Below, piece after piece: positions 29,691 through 39,353 of a DNA stretch of 64,000 nt. A model generated the notes under the pieces. It ran no database searches, had not been told where the DNA came from, and saw nothing but the letters and a program-made list of their open reading frames with translations. The position numbers and the translations under genes are program-made. Source of the DNA: Gammaproteobacteria bacterium (GTDB lineage: Bacteria > Pseudomonadota > Gammaproteobacteria > VBWC01); assembly GCA_006218035.1 (NCBI GenBank), contig VBWC01000011.1, positions 1 through 64,000 of the forward strand, in the 5' to 3' direction. Within the stretch, counting starts at the first letter, position 1, and each line of letters starts with the position of its first letter.

Positions 29691-30326
29691 TTAACGATGC
29701 GTTTGGAACAGCCGGGCGAACCGTCGGGCTGTTCCCGCAGGATCGGGTTGCGCAAACAGGCCATGGATCACCGCGACCGCGTCCGCGCCGGCTTCTATCA
29801 AAAGCGCGGCATTCTCCATCGTTATGCCGCCGATTGCGACAACCGGAATTTTCAGCCGCGCCTTGACGGCGCGTAATAGATCCAGGGTGGCCTCGGCTGC
29901 GTCCGGTTTCGTGTACGAGGGAAAAAAGCGGCCGATCGCGACATAATCCGCGCCATCTTGTTCCGCGGCGACCGCTCGCTCGAGACTGTTATAGCAAGAC
30001 ACGCCGATCAGTGCATGGTCGCCCAGCGTCCTTCTTGCATCGGTGACCAGGTGATCGTGCCGACCGAGATGCACGCCGTCGGCATGAACCGAATCCGCAA
30101 CGGCAATATCGTCGTTGACGATCAGAGGAACGTGATAGCTGCGACACAGCTTGACGAGTTCGAGCGCCTGATGCTCACGCAGGTGACGATCATCCGTCTT
30201 GTTACGGTACTGAATAACCCGCGCGCCATTTTGAATGACGCCGCGCACGCCGTCGACCAGTTCATGAGCATCGATCAGTGCCGGATCCGTTATTGCGTAC
30301 AGACCCTCGATCCGCGAGGTACTCAC
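29691..30326 (-). CDS. thiE: Thiamine-phosphate synthase
   Basis: Joins HMP diphosphate and thiazole phosphate to thiamine monophosphate. The 211-aa TIM-barrel protein has GARVIQYRNKT, VPLIVNDDIAVA with DGVHLG, the GRFFPSYTKPDA loop and a terminal VAIGGITMENA. The start is GTG at 30326, whose last bases form the thiD TGA (GTGA overlap), so thiD and thiE are translationally coupled. Confidence 0.95.
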   Translation of the reverse strand: MSTSRIEGLYAITDPALIDAHELVDGVRGVIQNGARVIQYRNKTDDRHLREHQALELVKLCRSYHVPLIVNDDIAVADSVHADGVHLGRHDHLVTDARRTLGDHALIGVSCYNSLERAVAAEQDGADYVAIGRFFPSYTKPDAAEATLDLLRAVKARLKIPVVAIGGITMENAALLIEAGADAVAVIHGLFAQPDPAGTARRFARLFQTHR

Positions 30327-31138
30327 TGATCGCTTTCCTCATCCGGATCGCGCGCCCAGAAAAACCGGTTAGGTACATATTGCCCCATGCCGATCCGGTA
30401 GCCGTACTTGAGCGTTTCCCAGGTATATTCCTGCGCCTGCCGGATCGCCGTGAGCGGATCAACTTCCTGGGCTATTAATCCAGCGATACTTGCGGCGAGC
30501 GTGCATCCGGATCCGTGATAATTGCCGGGCAGGCGTTCCCACTTGAACGACTCGACGCGGCGGCCGTTGTTGTAAAGATTGTTGATAACATAGGGGGTAT
30601 TTTCATGGGTGCCGGTGATAAGCAGATACTCGCATCCCTCTTCGAGTATGGAGTAGCCGCAGGCTTCAAGACTGTCGGCTTCCGGCGCCAGCAGGCGTGC
30701 CTCGATACTGTTGGGTGTGAGAACCGTCGTCAGCGGAAACAGCAGCGGCACCATGGCCTCCATCACGTCGTCGTCTGCGAGTGATCCGCCGCCGCCCGCT
30801 TTTATGACTGGATCGAGTATTACCGGAATATCCGGGTAATCAACCAACAGCGTATGAATAATTTCGACGACCTGGACGCTACCCAGCATGCCGATCTTGA
30901 ACGCGGCGACGGGCATATCCTCAAGTACCGCGCGGGCCTGTTCAATCAATAACACCGGATCTATGATGGAGTAGGCTTTGACATCGTGCGTGTCCTGCGC
31001 GGTGACCGCCGTAATCACCGGTGCCGCATGACAACCCATGCTTGCCAGCGTCTCGATATCGGCCTGGATCCCGGCGCCACCGGTGGGGTCTGTTCCCGCG
31101 AACGCCATGACGACGGGGATGGGTGGATGCGCGGTCAT
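30323..31138 (-). CDS. thiD: Hydroxymethylpyrimidine/phosphomethylpyrimidine kinase
   Basis: Phosphorylates HMP and HMP-P for thiamine synthesis. The ATG at 31138 (MTAHPPIPVVMAF) follows GAGGA at eight bases; an upstream in-frame ATG is 39 bases farther and lacks support. The 271-aa ribokinase-fold protein has AGTDPTGGAGIQADIETL at the N-terminus, the pyrimidine-site ITAVTAQDT and the anion-hole GSGCTLAASIAGLIA. No TPP riboswitch was seen upstream. The gene is divergent from rubredoxin. Confidence 0.94.
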   Translation of the reverse strand: MTAHPPIPVVMAFAGTDPTGGAGIQADIETLASMGCHAAPVITAVTAQDTHDVKAYSIIDPVLLIEQARAVLEDMPVAAFKIGMLGSVQVVEIIHTLLVDYPDIPVILDPVIKAGGGGSLADDDVMEAMVPLLFPLTTVLTPNSIEARLLAPEADSLEACGYSILEEGCEYLLITGTHENTPYVINNLYNNGRRVESFKWERLPGNYHGSGCTLAASIAGLIAQEVDPLTAIRQAQEYTWETLKYGYRIGMGQYVPNRFFWARDPDEESDQ

Positions 31139-31398
31139 ATAACGATTCCTCGTTGCGACGCCGCACGCGCGGCACATCGGTGCTTTACGAACATTTCTGA
31201 ACTATCTGTGGGTTTTCGGGTTAAATTCCAGAGATGCCGTACGACTGATGATGCATTTTATCACCACAATAACTACCGTTAATACGAAGACGTGAAATGA
31301 GAAGCATTGATCGACATTAGCATGAATCGTTTCTTATGTTATAAAATTATCGCTCTCACTCAAAGGACGATGAGCGTCTTGTAACCGGAAGAAACAGC

Positions 31399-31563
31399 AT
31401 GAAGACCTATATGTGTGTAGTTTGTGGCTTTGTATACGAAGAAGCAAAAGGCTTGGCGGACGAAGGTATCGCGCCCGGAACCCGCTGGGAAGATATCCCC
31501 GACGGCTGGCGTTGTCCGGAGTGCGGTGTAGGCAAGGAAGATTTCGAGATGGTCGAGATTTAG
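31399..31563 (+). CDS. Rubredoxin
   Basis: A 54-aa gene encoding MKTYMCVVCGFVYEEAKG, then GWRCPECGVGKEDFEMVEI. The two CxxC knuckles (CVVCG, CPECG) hold one Fe(Cys)4 centre; the acidic, aromatic sequence between them is rubredoxin-typical. It is a small soluble electron carrier, often in oxygen or NO detoxification or alkane oxidation; the partner is not visible. GGAAG at 31387-31391 precedes the ATG by seven bases. It is followed by a strong palindromic terminator at 31600-31635. Confidence 0.97.
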   Translation: MKTYMCVVCGFVYEEAKGLADEGIAPGTRWEDIPDGWRCPECGVGKEDFEMVEI

Positions 31564-31599
31564 ATTTTTTCCACCCCGGCCCGAGTATCCGGCCGCAAA

Positions 31600-31635
31600 A
31601 ATAATAAAGCCAGCCGTACGGCTGGCTTTATTATT
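31600..31635. terminator. Bidirectional intrinsic terminator between rubredoxin and cytochrome c
   Basis: A perfect 36-bp palindrome: AATAATAAAGCCAGCCGT followed by its exact reverse complement. The GC-rich core is flanked by A-rich and T-rich arms, so it can stop transcription from either side. It ends rubredoxin and may also end the converging cytochrome transcript. Confidence 0.85.
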
Positions 31636-31649
31636 ACCAAACGGCCGTA

Positions 31650-31735
31650 CTAGCAGGATGTTGAAAAAGTCCATCCATGGCCTTTTTCAACGCGCAAAGC
31701 AAAAAAACGCAGCCTGTTTTTCAACAGCCTGCTAG
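31650..31735. mobile_element. 86-bp MITE/REP-like element with terminal inverted repeats
   Basis: The ends are inverted repeats: CTAGCAGGATGTTGAAAAA at 31650-31668 and its near-complement TTTTTCAACAGCCTGCTAG at 31717-31735, with one mismatch. Inside, TTGAAAAAG and CTTTTTCAA form a second hairpin around TCCATCCATGGC (31661-31690). It encodes nothing. It resembles small non-autonomous elements common in gammaproteobacteria. Its right end contains CTAG, which supplies the TAG stop of the leftward cytochrome c gene. Confidence 0.7.
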
Positions 31736-32058
31736 AGGCCGAGAACGAAATCTACCAGTTTTTCAATGTCAGCATCAGCGACACGTGGTGCATAGGGAGG
31801 CATCGGAACGCCACCGGTCACCTCGGTCCAGTTACCTCTGCCGCCAGCCTTAACCTTGGCAACCAGCGCATCTCTCGCTGTAGCGTCGCCTTTATATTTA
31901 GCAGCGACATCTTTCCATGCCGGGCCGACAACTTTGGCCTCAACGCTGTGGCAGGCGAGACAACCGCTTTTCTTGGCCAGTTCCAGGTCGGCACTAGCCT
32001 GACCCGCGCCAAACAGAAACGCAGCTGCGACAGGAATACTCAACCAACGTGCTTTCAT
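31732..32058 (-). CDS. Periplasmic c-type cytochrome, class I (c551/c5-like)
   Basis: A 108-aa monohaem cytochrome. It has a signal peptide (MKARWLSIPVAAAFLFGAGQASA) and the haem motif CLACH at about residues 33-37. The predicted axial Met is in GGVPMPPYAPRV (M86). A C-terminal helix (DADIEKLVDFVLGL) ends the protein. The size fits small periplasmic electron carriers to oxidases or nitrite reductases. The stop codon TAG lies inside the terminal repeat of the 86-bp element, so the element may have replaced the original stop. The end of the protein looks full-length. Confidence 0.94.
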   Translation of the reverse strand: MKARWLSIPVAAAFLFGAGQASADLELAKKSGCLACHSVEAKVVGPAWKDVAAKYKGDATARDALVAKVKAGGRGNWTEVTGGVPMPPYAPRVADADIEKLVDFVLGL

Positions 32059-32386
32059 TGCATTCTCCTCATTGAATTTTTGACAACAACTATCGCCCTT
32101 GCCGTTCCCCTAATGGACAGCAAAGTGCAGCGCAAACGACGAGCCTAGCAGAACAAATCCACGGACCCTGCCGAACAGGCAAGACTACGGGGTAGTCGCA
32201 GTAAACTCTTTCAGAGCGCACACTTTATGCCATATCGTCGGCGAACCAGTCAAGACGGGCGCGCCGCGCCGGCCTGACAGGCAGCACCTAATAACATAGC
32301 GTGTTACTCCGGGAATCGGCCAGGCACGCTGCAGAGTATCTGCTTTGCATCCGCGCGCTAGAAATGATTACACGGCAATCCGCGGC
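32059..32386. other. 328-bp intergenic stretch, no feature recognised
   Basis: No coding frame of note, no tRNA-like fold and no terminator was recognised by eye. It should hold the promoter of the cytochrome gene at its left end. Confidence 0.4.
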
Positions 32387-33217
32387 TTATTCGCTATCGT
32401 CACCGCGCGCGTTAATCGCATAGCCACTGGCGGTCGAAACGAACGGCAGGATCAGCAGCCGCGGTAATGTCAGGCGCGCCGGATCACGGAACTGCCGCAG
32501 ACCAATAGTAATGTGGCCCTGGCCCGACGCTGGTTGGTTGCGATAGGTGCCAAACAGGCGATCCCACCAGGGAAGGTTGAAACCGAAGTTGCTGTTCGTT
32601 TCGTTTTTGACGACAGAATGATGGATGCGATGCATATCGGGTGTGACGATGATCCACCTCAGGTAACGTTCAAGCACACGCGGCAGGCGGACATTGCTGT
32701 GATTGAACAGCGACGTCGCGTTCAAGGTGATTTCAAAAACCAGTACCGCCATCACCGGCGGACCGGCTAGCACGATGACCGAAAATTTAATGAGCATGGA
32801 TAACAGTATCTCAATCGGGTGGAAACGCACCCCCGTGGTGACATCGAAGTCCATGTCGGAGTGATGCACCATATGCAGACGCCAGAACAGCGGTACTGCG
32901 TGAAACATGACGTGTTGAAGGTATATGGCTAGATCGAGCAGCAGCAGCGCGGCGATGACCGCCATGTAGTCGGGGAGGACAAATTGATTGAGCAATCCCC
33001 AGCAGCGCTGATCGGCCACAGCGGCGAGGCCGACCGCCGCCAACGGGAAGACAGCGCGAACTGCCACAGAGTTGATGACGACGATGCCGAGATTGCTGAG
33101 CCAGCGTTTCGCCCGCGATGCCACCATCGTGCTACGAGGTGCCCAGGTTTCCCAAACCGCAAACACGCAGAAAAATCCGACAAACGCGCCGAGGCGCAGG
33201 CTGATTTCGTGGTCCAC
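32387..33217 (-). CDS. Sterol desaturase/fatty acid hydroxylase superfamily membrane protein
   Basis: The start chosen is GTG 33217 (VDHEISLRLGAFVGF), eight bases after a GGGAGC ribosome-binding site; the frame is open further upstream but is not protein-like. The 276-aa product has several membrane helices. It has the di-iron histidine motifs HVMFH, HMVHH and HRIHH plus a NHSN segment, the full cluster of the superfamily. These enzymes hydroxylate or desaturate lipids, sterols or carotenoids using O2. The substrate cannot be read from the sequence. No sterol or hopanoid genes are nearby. Confidence 0.88.
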   Translation of the reverse strand: MDHEISLRLGAFVGFFCVFAVWETWAPRSTMVASRAKRWLSNLGIVVINSVAVRAVFPLAAVGLAAVADQRCWGLLNQFVLPDYMAVIAALLLLDLAIYLQHVMFHAVPLFWRLHMVHHSDMDFDVTTGVRFHPIEILLSMLIKFSVIVLAGPPVMAVLVFEITLNATSLFNHSNVRLPRVLERYLRWIIVTPDMHRIHHSVVKNETNSNFGFNLPWWDRLFGTYRNQPASGQGHITIGLRQFRDPARLTLPRLLILPFVSTASGYAINARGDDSE

Positions 33218-33726
33218 TGACGGAAGCTCCCAATCTACTCTGGTTATCTTAACCGGATCAACGGATGCTTGCGGTCTACTGAACAACGCTGTATTTCTGC
33301 CAATGGCCGCGCGTGTTGCGGGTATTATGATCGTTGTGGGGCGCGCTTTCGACCGCTCGGGCGAGTCTTGTCCGTGCGGTGCTCGCCTGCCTATTGAAAA
33401 CCTGTCGTGAGACCTTATATACAGGCTCAAAGGCCCAAGACTCGTGATTATGTTTGTCTCCGGAGCGGCTACCAACCCCCGTATTGCACCTTCCAGGAAG
33501 CCTGATGCGTAATGGAGCGTCGCCTAAACGTGGTGCGCAGGCCACTGTCTGGTTATGGGGGCTTGCAATCAACATGGGATTACGATGAAATGGCCTTTGG
33601 CAGTAATGACCAGCCAATAGACCGTCGACAGGTCGGCGACCGGTAACGTACAGCCCATCGCAAGATGTTTTTTACCCTGTTACAGAGCGAAGAAACCGGT
33701 TATTGGTTCATATATGGAGGCGACTT
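33218..33726. other. 509-bp gap upstream of trxA, no gene recognised
   Basis: Apart from promoter space for two divergent genes, nothing convincing is seen: open frames here have no family resemblance. The trxA ribosome-binding site GGAGG is at 33716-33720. Confidence 0.4.
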
Positions 33727-34053
33727 GTGAGTGACAATATTTTCCCCGTCACGGATACCGCGTTCGAAAAAGACGTATTGCAGGCAAATATTCCGGTTCT
33801 CGTGGATTTCTGGGCCGATTGGTGTGGTCCGTGCAAGGTGATCGCGCCGATTCTTGAGGATATCGCCCGGGATTATTTGGGACGCCTGAAAATTGCCAAG
33901 TTCAACATTGACGAAAATCCGGCCACGCCACCGCGTTACGGTATTCGCGGTATCCCGACGCTGATGCTGTTTAAAAACGGCAATGTGGAAGCCACCAAGG
34001 TTGGCGCCCTATCAAAGTCCCAACTCACCGCATTTCTTGACAGCAATCTGTGA
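33727..34053 (+). CDS. trxA: Thioredoxin 1
   Basis: A cytoplasmic disulfide reductase. The start is GTG 33727, six bases after GGAGG; this gives SDNIFPVTD at the N-terminus and 108 aa, the E. coli-like size. The active site is WADWCGPCK and the cis-Pro is in [12 protein letters not shown]. It is directly upstream of rho, a pairing conserved in gammaproteobacteria. Confidence 0.97.
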   Translation: MSDNIFPVTDTAFEKDVLQANIPVLVDFWADWCGPCKVIAPILEDIARDYLGRLKIAKFNIDENPATPPRYGIRGIPTLMLFKNGNVEATKVGALSKSQLTAFLDSNL

Positions 34054-34229
34054 ATCGATAAACTGATCGCAAGAAAATGTTGGACGCGACCATTTTTTCG
34101 TGGTAGCGTCGATAAAAGAATAGCAATATCTACTGCTGTTGTCGGCATCCTTCCAAGCAATTAACCTGGGCTTAGCAAGCGCCCGCAGCTGTATCCGTCC
34201 CTCGTCTTAACGCTTATCTCTCCAAAACT

Positions 34230-35495
34230 ATGAATGAAATGAACCTTACTGAACTCAAGAAACAATCCGCAGCCGAACTGATAGAAATTGCGCAGTCTAC
34301 CGGTATCGAAGGCATGGCCCGGTCGCGCAAGCAGGACGTCATATTCTCGATTCTCAAAGCGCACGCCAAGAAGGGCGAAAGTATTTTTGGCGACGGCGTA
34401 TTGGAAATATTACAGGATGGTTTCGGTTTTCTGCGTTCCGCAGACAGTTCTTACCTTGCGGGCCCTGATGACATCTACGTATCGCCGAGCCAGATTCGCC
34501 GCTTCAATCTGCGTACTGGCGACACGGTGTCGGGCAAGATCCGTCCGCCCAAGGAAGGCGAGCGTTATTTTGCATTGCTGAAGGTCAACGAAATTAATTT
34601 TGAAGCCCCCGAGAACGCGAAAAACAAGGTGTTGTTTGAAAACCTGACCCCATTGTTCCCCAATAAGCGATTCAAAATGGAGCAGGGCAACGGCAGTACC
34701 GAGGATATTACATCGCGCATCATTGATCTGGTATCGCCGATTGGCAAAGGCCAGCGCGGTATGCTCCTCTCGCCGCCCAAGGCCGGCAAGACGATGATGC
34801 TGCAAAATATTGCGCAGTCGATCGCGAACCAGCATCCCGAGTGTTATTTGATTGTGTTGTTGATTGACGAGCGCCCCGAAGAGGTCACGGAAATGGCGCG
34901 GTCCGTCAAGGGAGAGGTGATTTCCAGCACGTTTGATGAACCCGCCAGTCGGCATGTCCAGGTCGCCGAAATGGTGATCGAGAAGGCCAAGCGTCTGGTT
35001 GAACATAAACTCGACGTCGTGATTCTGCTCGATTCGATTACGCGTCTGGCGCGTGCCTACAACACGGTCATCCCGTCATCCGGCAAGGTATTGACCGGCG
35101 GTGTCGACGCCAACGCCTTGCAACGGCCGAAACGATTCTTCGGTGCGGCACGTAATATTGAGGAAGGCGGTAGTCTGACGATCATTGCGACGGCATTGAT
35201 CGACACAGGCTCACGTATGGACGACGTCATCTACGAAGAATTCAAGGGCACCGGCAACATGGAATTGCACCTGGACCGAAAGATCGCCGAGAAGCGCATT
35301 TATCCGTCGATTAATCTCAACCGCTCCGGCACGCGGCGCGAAGAACTGCTAACCAGCCCGGACGAGCTGCAAAAGATGTGGATACTCCGCAAGATCCTGC
35401 ACCCGATGGATGAGATCTCCTCGATGGAATTCCTGCTCGACAAACTCAAGGCGACGAAAACAAACGCCGAGTTTTTCGAGTCAATGAAACGCTAG
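34230..35495 (+). CDS. rho: Transcription termination factor Rho
   Basis: A hexameric RNA helicase that ends transcription at Rho-dependent sites. The 421-aa protein has the N-terminal helical domain ([19 protein letters not shown]) and the cold-shock-like RNA-binding domain with [14 protein letters not shown]-loop is PPKAGKT and the Walker B region is [18 protein letters not shown]. The Q- and R-loops lie in [25 protein letters not shown]. The start may be the ATG at 34230 or at 34239, the latter giving the more typical N-terminus. The 176-bp leader after trxA is a likely site of Rho autoregulation. Confidence 0.98.
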   Translation: MNEMNLTELKKQSAAELIEIAQSTGIEGMARSRKQDVIFSILKAHAKKGESIFGDGVLEILQDGFGFLRSADSSYLAGPDDIYVSPSQIRRFNLRTGDTVSGKIRPPKEGERYFALLKVNEINFEAPENAKNKVLFENLTPLFPNKRFKMEQGNGSTEDITSRIIDLVSPIGKGQRGMLLSPPKAGKTMMLQNIAQSIANQHPECYLIVLLIDERPEEVTEMARSVKGEVISSTFDEPASRHVQVAEMVIEKAKRLVEHKLDVVILLDSITRLARAYNTVIPSSGKVLTGGVDANALQRPKRFFGAARNIEEGGSLTIIATALIDTGSRMDDVIYEEFKGTGNMELHLDRKIAEKRIYPSINLNRSGTRREELLTSPDELQKMWILRKILHPMDEISSMEFLLDKLKATKTNAEFFESMKR

Positions 35496-35544
35496 ATTGT
35501 CGTTGGCTATTGCGGACACCGGTGGCAAAGGGCGCTGGCTGGCG

Positions 35545-38058
35545 TTAGCGTTCTGGAACCGCGGTTGCTTCCGGCAGATATACCTTGACCGGGGACACGT
35601 GCCAGATATCTTCGGCGTATTCGCGTATCGTGCGGTCGCTGGAAAACTTGCCCATGCGCGCAACGTTTATGATGGCCTTGCGCGTCCACTCTTCCTGGTT
35701 GCTATATAGCGCTGCCACATCATTATGGCAGTTGATATACGATTCATAATCCGCGAGAAGCATGTACGCGTCGCCGTGGTGCAGCAACGCATTAACGACC
35801 GGCTCATAAAGCCGGGGCTGCTCGCGGTTAAAGAATCCGGATCCGATCATATCGATCGCAAGCCTCAGCGCGTTGTCCCGATCGTAATAAGTCCGCGGAT
35901 CGTAACCGCCGTCACGTAACTGCGCTATTCCATCGGTCGTGTGGCCGAATATGAAGATATTCTCGTGTCCGACTTCTTCGCGAATTTCGATGTTGGCACC
36001 ATCCAGTGTGCCAATGGTCAGCGCCCCATTCAGTGCAAATTTCATGTTGCTGGTCCCGGACGCCTCCATACCCGCCATCGATATTTGTTGCGACAGGTCG
36101 CAGGCCGGGATGATGTCCTCCGCCAGTGACACGTTATAGTTCGGAATAAACGCCACCTTGAGTATCTCCGATACCGCAGGATCGTGGTTCACGACGCCGG
36201 CAACGTCATTGATCAGCTTGATAATAAGCTTCGCCATGGCGTAGCCGGGAGCCGCCTTGCCAGCGAATATCACCGTACGAGGTGCCGTGTCGCCGCCCGA
36301 ATTGGCGCGAATCCGGTTGTATAGCGTAATTACGTGCAGCAGGTTCAGCAGCTGGCGCTTATATTCGTGAATCCGTTTGACGTGTATATCAAATATCGAA
36401 AGGCTATCAACGCTGATGCCAAGCTGCGACTTGATCAATGCCGCGAGGCGCTCCTTGTTCGCATGTTTTACGGCGCGGAACTCTTCGCGGAACCTGGCGT
36501 CGCTGGCGAGCGGGACCAGCTTGTTCAATTCATCCAGGTTCTTGAGCCAGCCATCACCAATATGTCGGCGGATCAAGGTGGACAACTGAGGATTGGCCTG
36601 ATTCAGCCAGCGCCTTGGCGTGACTCCGTTGGTCTTGTTGACGAATTTTTCCGGCTGCAGCCGGTAGAAATCCGCAAATATGGTTTTTTTCATCAGCTGG
36701 GTGTGGAGTTCGGCAACGCCATTCACCCGATGACTGCCAATGATCGCAAGATACGCCATGCGTACGCGGCGCCCGCCCTCTTCGTCGATGATGGACAGGC
36801 GGCGCAGCAGATCGGTATCGCCAGGGTGGCGGTGACCGACCTCGGTCAGGAAGCGATGGTTAATCTCGAAGATAATCTCCAGATGCCTCGGCAGCAGTCG
36901 TGAAAATGTCGCCACCGGCCAGGTTTCGAGCGCCTCCGGCATCAGCGTATGGTTGGTATAGGAAAACGTTCGGGTTGTGACCGACCATGCCTCGTCCCAC
37001 GGCGTACGGTGTACATCGACCAGTAGCCGCATCATCTCCGGTATCGCGATAGACGGATGAGTATCATTGAGCTGGATCGCGATCTGGTCCGGCAGCTCGT
37101 CGAACAGCTCATGATGTTTTTTGTACCGGAAAATAATGTCCTGTAACGACGCGCTGACAAACAGGTACTCCTGTTTCAAACGCAACTCCTTACCCATATA
37201 TGTGGTGTCGTCCGGGTACAGCACCTTGGAGATTGTTTCCGATCCGCTCTTGTGTTCGACAGCCTTGATGTAGTTGCCGCGGTTGAAGTCGCGCAGTTCG
37301 AAATCGCGCGACGATTTGGCGGCCCACAACCGCATGTTGTTAACCGTATGCGTGCCATAACCCGGGATCGGCGTGTCGTAGGCCATCGCCATGATGTCGT
37401 CCGTATCGACCCAATGATGACGGACCTTGCCGCTCTCATCGGGATACTGCACGGTGTGGCCGTAGAATTTTATCGGGTACAGAACCTCCGGACGCGGAAA
37501 TTCCCACGGGTTGCCGTAACGTAACCAGTTATCCGGATGCTCCACCTGGTAACCGTTTTCGATGTACTGATAAAACATCCCGTACTCGTAGCGTATGCCG
37601 TAGCCATAACCCGGTATGCCAAGTGTCGCCATCGAATCGAGGAAACACGCCGCCAGCCTGCCAAGGCCACCGTTGCCCAGCGCCGCCTCCGGTTCCATAT
37701 CGTCGATCTGTTCGAGAGTGACGCCGATACTTTCGATCGCGTGCTTGAATACATCAAGGATGCCCATGTTAAGCAGACTGTTGATCAACGTTCTGCCCAT
37801 CAGGAATTCCAGCGAAAAATAATAGACGCGCTTGGTTTCTACGCGGTAGTAGGTGCGCATCGTTTCCATCCAGCGATCGACGAGGCGGTCGCGAATCACA
37901 TAGGCCGCTACGTGATACCAGTCGCGCGCCGTGACCGTATTCAGGTCTTTGCCGATGAAATAGTGAAGTCGTGATGCGAGCGAGCGTTTAATCGACTCCT
38001 CGTCCAGCCCCAGCGGTTTGTTACCCAGCGTACCGGCATCCTTGTCTTTGGCCGCCAT
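35545..38058 (-). CDS. glgP: Glycogen/starch/alpha-glucan phosphorylase
   Basis: A PLP enzyme that releases glucose 1-phosphate from alpha-1,4-glucan ends. The 837-aa length is usual. Motifs include EAALGNGGLGRLAACFLDSMA for the catalytic core, and the PLP-Lys region MEASGTSNMKFALNGALTIG with DGANIEI. It stands alone and no other glg gene is in the window. It shows that the organism metabolises an alpha-glucan, which gives context for the CBM48 domain at 22.6-23.8 kb. It is convergent with rho, with 49 bases between them. Confidence 0.97.
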   Translation of the reverse strand: MAAKDKDAGTLGNKPLGLDEESIKRSLASRLHYFIGKDLNTVTARDWYHVAAYVIRDRLVDRWMETMRTYYRVETKRVYYFSLEFLMGRTLINSLLNMGILDVFKHAIESIGVTLEQIDDMEPEAALGNGGLGRLAACFLDSMATLGIPGYGYGIRYEYGMFYQYIENGYQVEHPDNWLRYGNPWEFPRPEVLYPIKFYGHTVQYPDESGKVRHHWVDTDDIMAMAYDTPIPGYGTHTVNNMRLWAAKSSRDFELRDFNRGNYIKAVEHKSGSETISKVLYPDDTTYMGKELRLKQEYLFVSASLQDIIFRYKKHHELFDELPDQIAIQLNDTHPSIAIPEMMRLLVDVHRTPWDEAWSVTTRTFSYTNHTLMPEALETWPVATFSRLLPRHLEIIFEINHRFLTEVGHRHPGDTDLLRRLSIIDEEGGRRVRMAYLAIIGSHRVNGVAELHTQLMKKTIFADFYRLQPEKFVNKTNGVTPRRWLNQANPQLSTLIRRHIGDGWLKNLDELNKLVPLASDARFREEFRAVKHANKERLAALIKSQLGISVDSLSIFDIHVKRIHEYKRQLLNLLHVITLYNRIRANSGGDTAPRTVIFAGKAAPGYAMAKLIIKLINDVAGVVNHDPAVSEILKVAFIPNYNVSLAEDIIPACDLSQQISMAGMEASGTSNMKFALNGALTIGTLDGANIEIREEVGHENIFIFGHTTDGIAQLRDGGYDPRTYYDRDNALRLAIDMIGSGFFNREQPRLYEPVVNALLHHGDAYMLLADYESYINCHNDVAALYSNQEEWTRKAIINVARMGKFSSDRTIREYAEDIWHVSPVKVYLPEATAVPER

Positions 38059-38299
38059 AATCTGCTCTCCCGGCTAAAACGCCGATCACGTCAGGCGTCT
38101 TTAGTATTTGATTTCTAAAGCGTCATTTGCGTCCAGCGACGGGCGGCCCCAGGCTCCGCCACGTTGTTGACAGATGGAGTAACATGCAAACAATACACCA
38201 AGCTTGCTGTTTTGACGCCGGTTTTCTAAAATGGCGCCCCTTCCGGCCAATTCCGGAAAATCAGGCAGGAATATCATCTACGTTATTTGAGGCTTTACC

Positions 38300-38506
38300 A
38301 TGAAACCCGACATTCAGCCGGCCTACGAGGAAGTAAAGGTCTCCTGCAGTTGTGGTAACACGTTTACCACGCGTTCGACGACCTGCAAGGACCTCCAGGT
38401 AGAAATATGCTCGGTCTGCCATCCGTTTTACACTGGCAAGCAGAAAATTGTCGACACCGCTGGCCGGGTCGATCGTTTCCGTCAGAGGTATGGATTGAGT
38501 AAGTAA
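38300..38506 (+). CDS. rpmE: 50S ribosomal protein L31 (zinc-binding type)
   Basis: The 68-aa product has the zinc-type L31 signature: [16 protein letters not shown], then [16 protein letters not shown] and the DTAGRVDRF motif. Cys pairs are intact, so this is the C+ form rather than the zinc-free paralogue. A strong terminator follows at 38538. Confidence 0.97.
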   Translation: MKPDIQPAYEEVKVSCSCGNTFTTRSTTCKDLQVEICSVCHPFYTGKQKIVDTAGRVDRFRQRYGLSK

Positions 38507-38537
38507 TCGGGCGATGAGCCCGGTTGTACGCCACGTC

Positions 38538-38566
38538 AGGGCGCCCGGTACGGGCGCCCTTTTTGT
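38538..38566 (+). terminator. rpmE intrinsic terminator
   Basis: Stem AGGGCGCCCG, loop GTA, stem CGGGCGCCCT, then TTTTTG, 31 bases after the rpmE stop. It ends rpmE and shows that the nuclease gene must start downstream rather than at the earlier in-frame ATG. Confidence 0.9.
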
Positions 38567-38591
38567 TTCCCGTGTCCTGGTAAGGCATTTT

Positions 38592-39353
38592 GTGTTGCCA
38601 GTACTGCTGACAGTGGTCTGGTCAGCGGCTGGCTTCGCGTACTCGTGCCCACCAGATCGTATCGATGAAACAGTGCAGGTCGCCTACGTTAATGACGGCG
38701 ATACCGTGGCCTTGGCCGATGGACGAAAACTGCGGATAGTCGGTATAAACACACCTGAGCTGGGGTTCACGGGCGCGTCTCCTGAGGCATTTGCGACAGA
38801 GGCCCGAGACGCATTGTGGGCACTGTTGGCGTCCCGGCGCGAAATCGGCTTACGTTTCGACCAGCAGCAAAAAGACCGCTATGGACGCGTGTTGGCCCAT
38901 GTATTTCTGGAAAACGGCGTGAGCCTGACGGCGCAGCTGCTCGAGCAGGGTTACGGGTCTGCGCTCACGGTGCTGCCGAACCTGTGGAACGCAGAATGCT
39001 ACCGGGCGGCGGAACGCGAAGCACGTACACGGCAGCGCGGCATCTGGGTGCTGCCGGCCTATCAACACACTGACGCCGCCGCGGTGGATCTTGACGCTTC
39101 CGGTTACAAGATCCTGCAAGGTCGCGTTAGCCGATGGGTCGTCAGGGGTGGCGCCACCTATCTGTATCTCGACGGTAAGGTCGTTTTGCGTATCCACGGC
39201 GACGACGCCGGGTACTTTGACCCACGGATCTTTCAGCGAGGTTCCGGATACTGTCAAGGTCGAAAAATAGAGGTCCGTGGCTGGTTGCACCGTTACAAGG
39301 ACCACCTATATATGCGAATTCGCCATCCCGCCGCGTTGACGATCCTTGAATGA
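38592..39353 (+). CDS. Secreted thermonuclease-family (SNase) nuclease with C-terminal OB-like domain
   Basis: The start proposed is GTG 38592, six bases after AAGG and beyond the rpmE terminator; an ATG at 38514 would put the terminator in the coding region. The 253-aa product has a hydrophobic signal segment (LPVLLTVVWSAAGFAYS). The SNase domain has AYVNDGDTVALADGRKLRIVG, the catalytic-type IVGINTPE, QQKDRYGRVLAHVF and GIW. It keeps the Asp and Arg residues expected for calcium-dependent phosphodiesterase activity. The last ~85 residues (ILQGRVSRWVVRGGATYLYLDG, IEVRGWLHRY) look like an OB fold. It is probably periplasmic or exported. Confidence 0.88.
   Translation: MLPVLLTVVWSAAGFAYSCPPDRIDETVQVAYVNDGDTVALADGRKLRIVGINTPELGFTGASPEAFATEARDALWALLASRREIGLRFDQQQKDRYGRVLAHVFLENGVSLTAQLLEQGYGSALTVLPNLWNAECYRAAEREARTRQRGIWVLPAYQHTDAAAVDLDASGYKILQGRVSRWVVRGGATYLYLDGKVVLRIHGDDAGYFDPRIFQRGSGYCQGRKIEVRGWLHRYKDHLYMRIRHPAALTILE

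Noticed and set aside
31139-31398. Possible TPP riboswitch before thiD
   Set aside because: No CUGAGA/thi-box consensus was found in the leader on the minus strand, and these riboswitches usually precede thiC.
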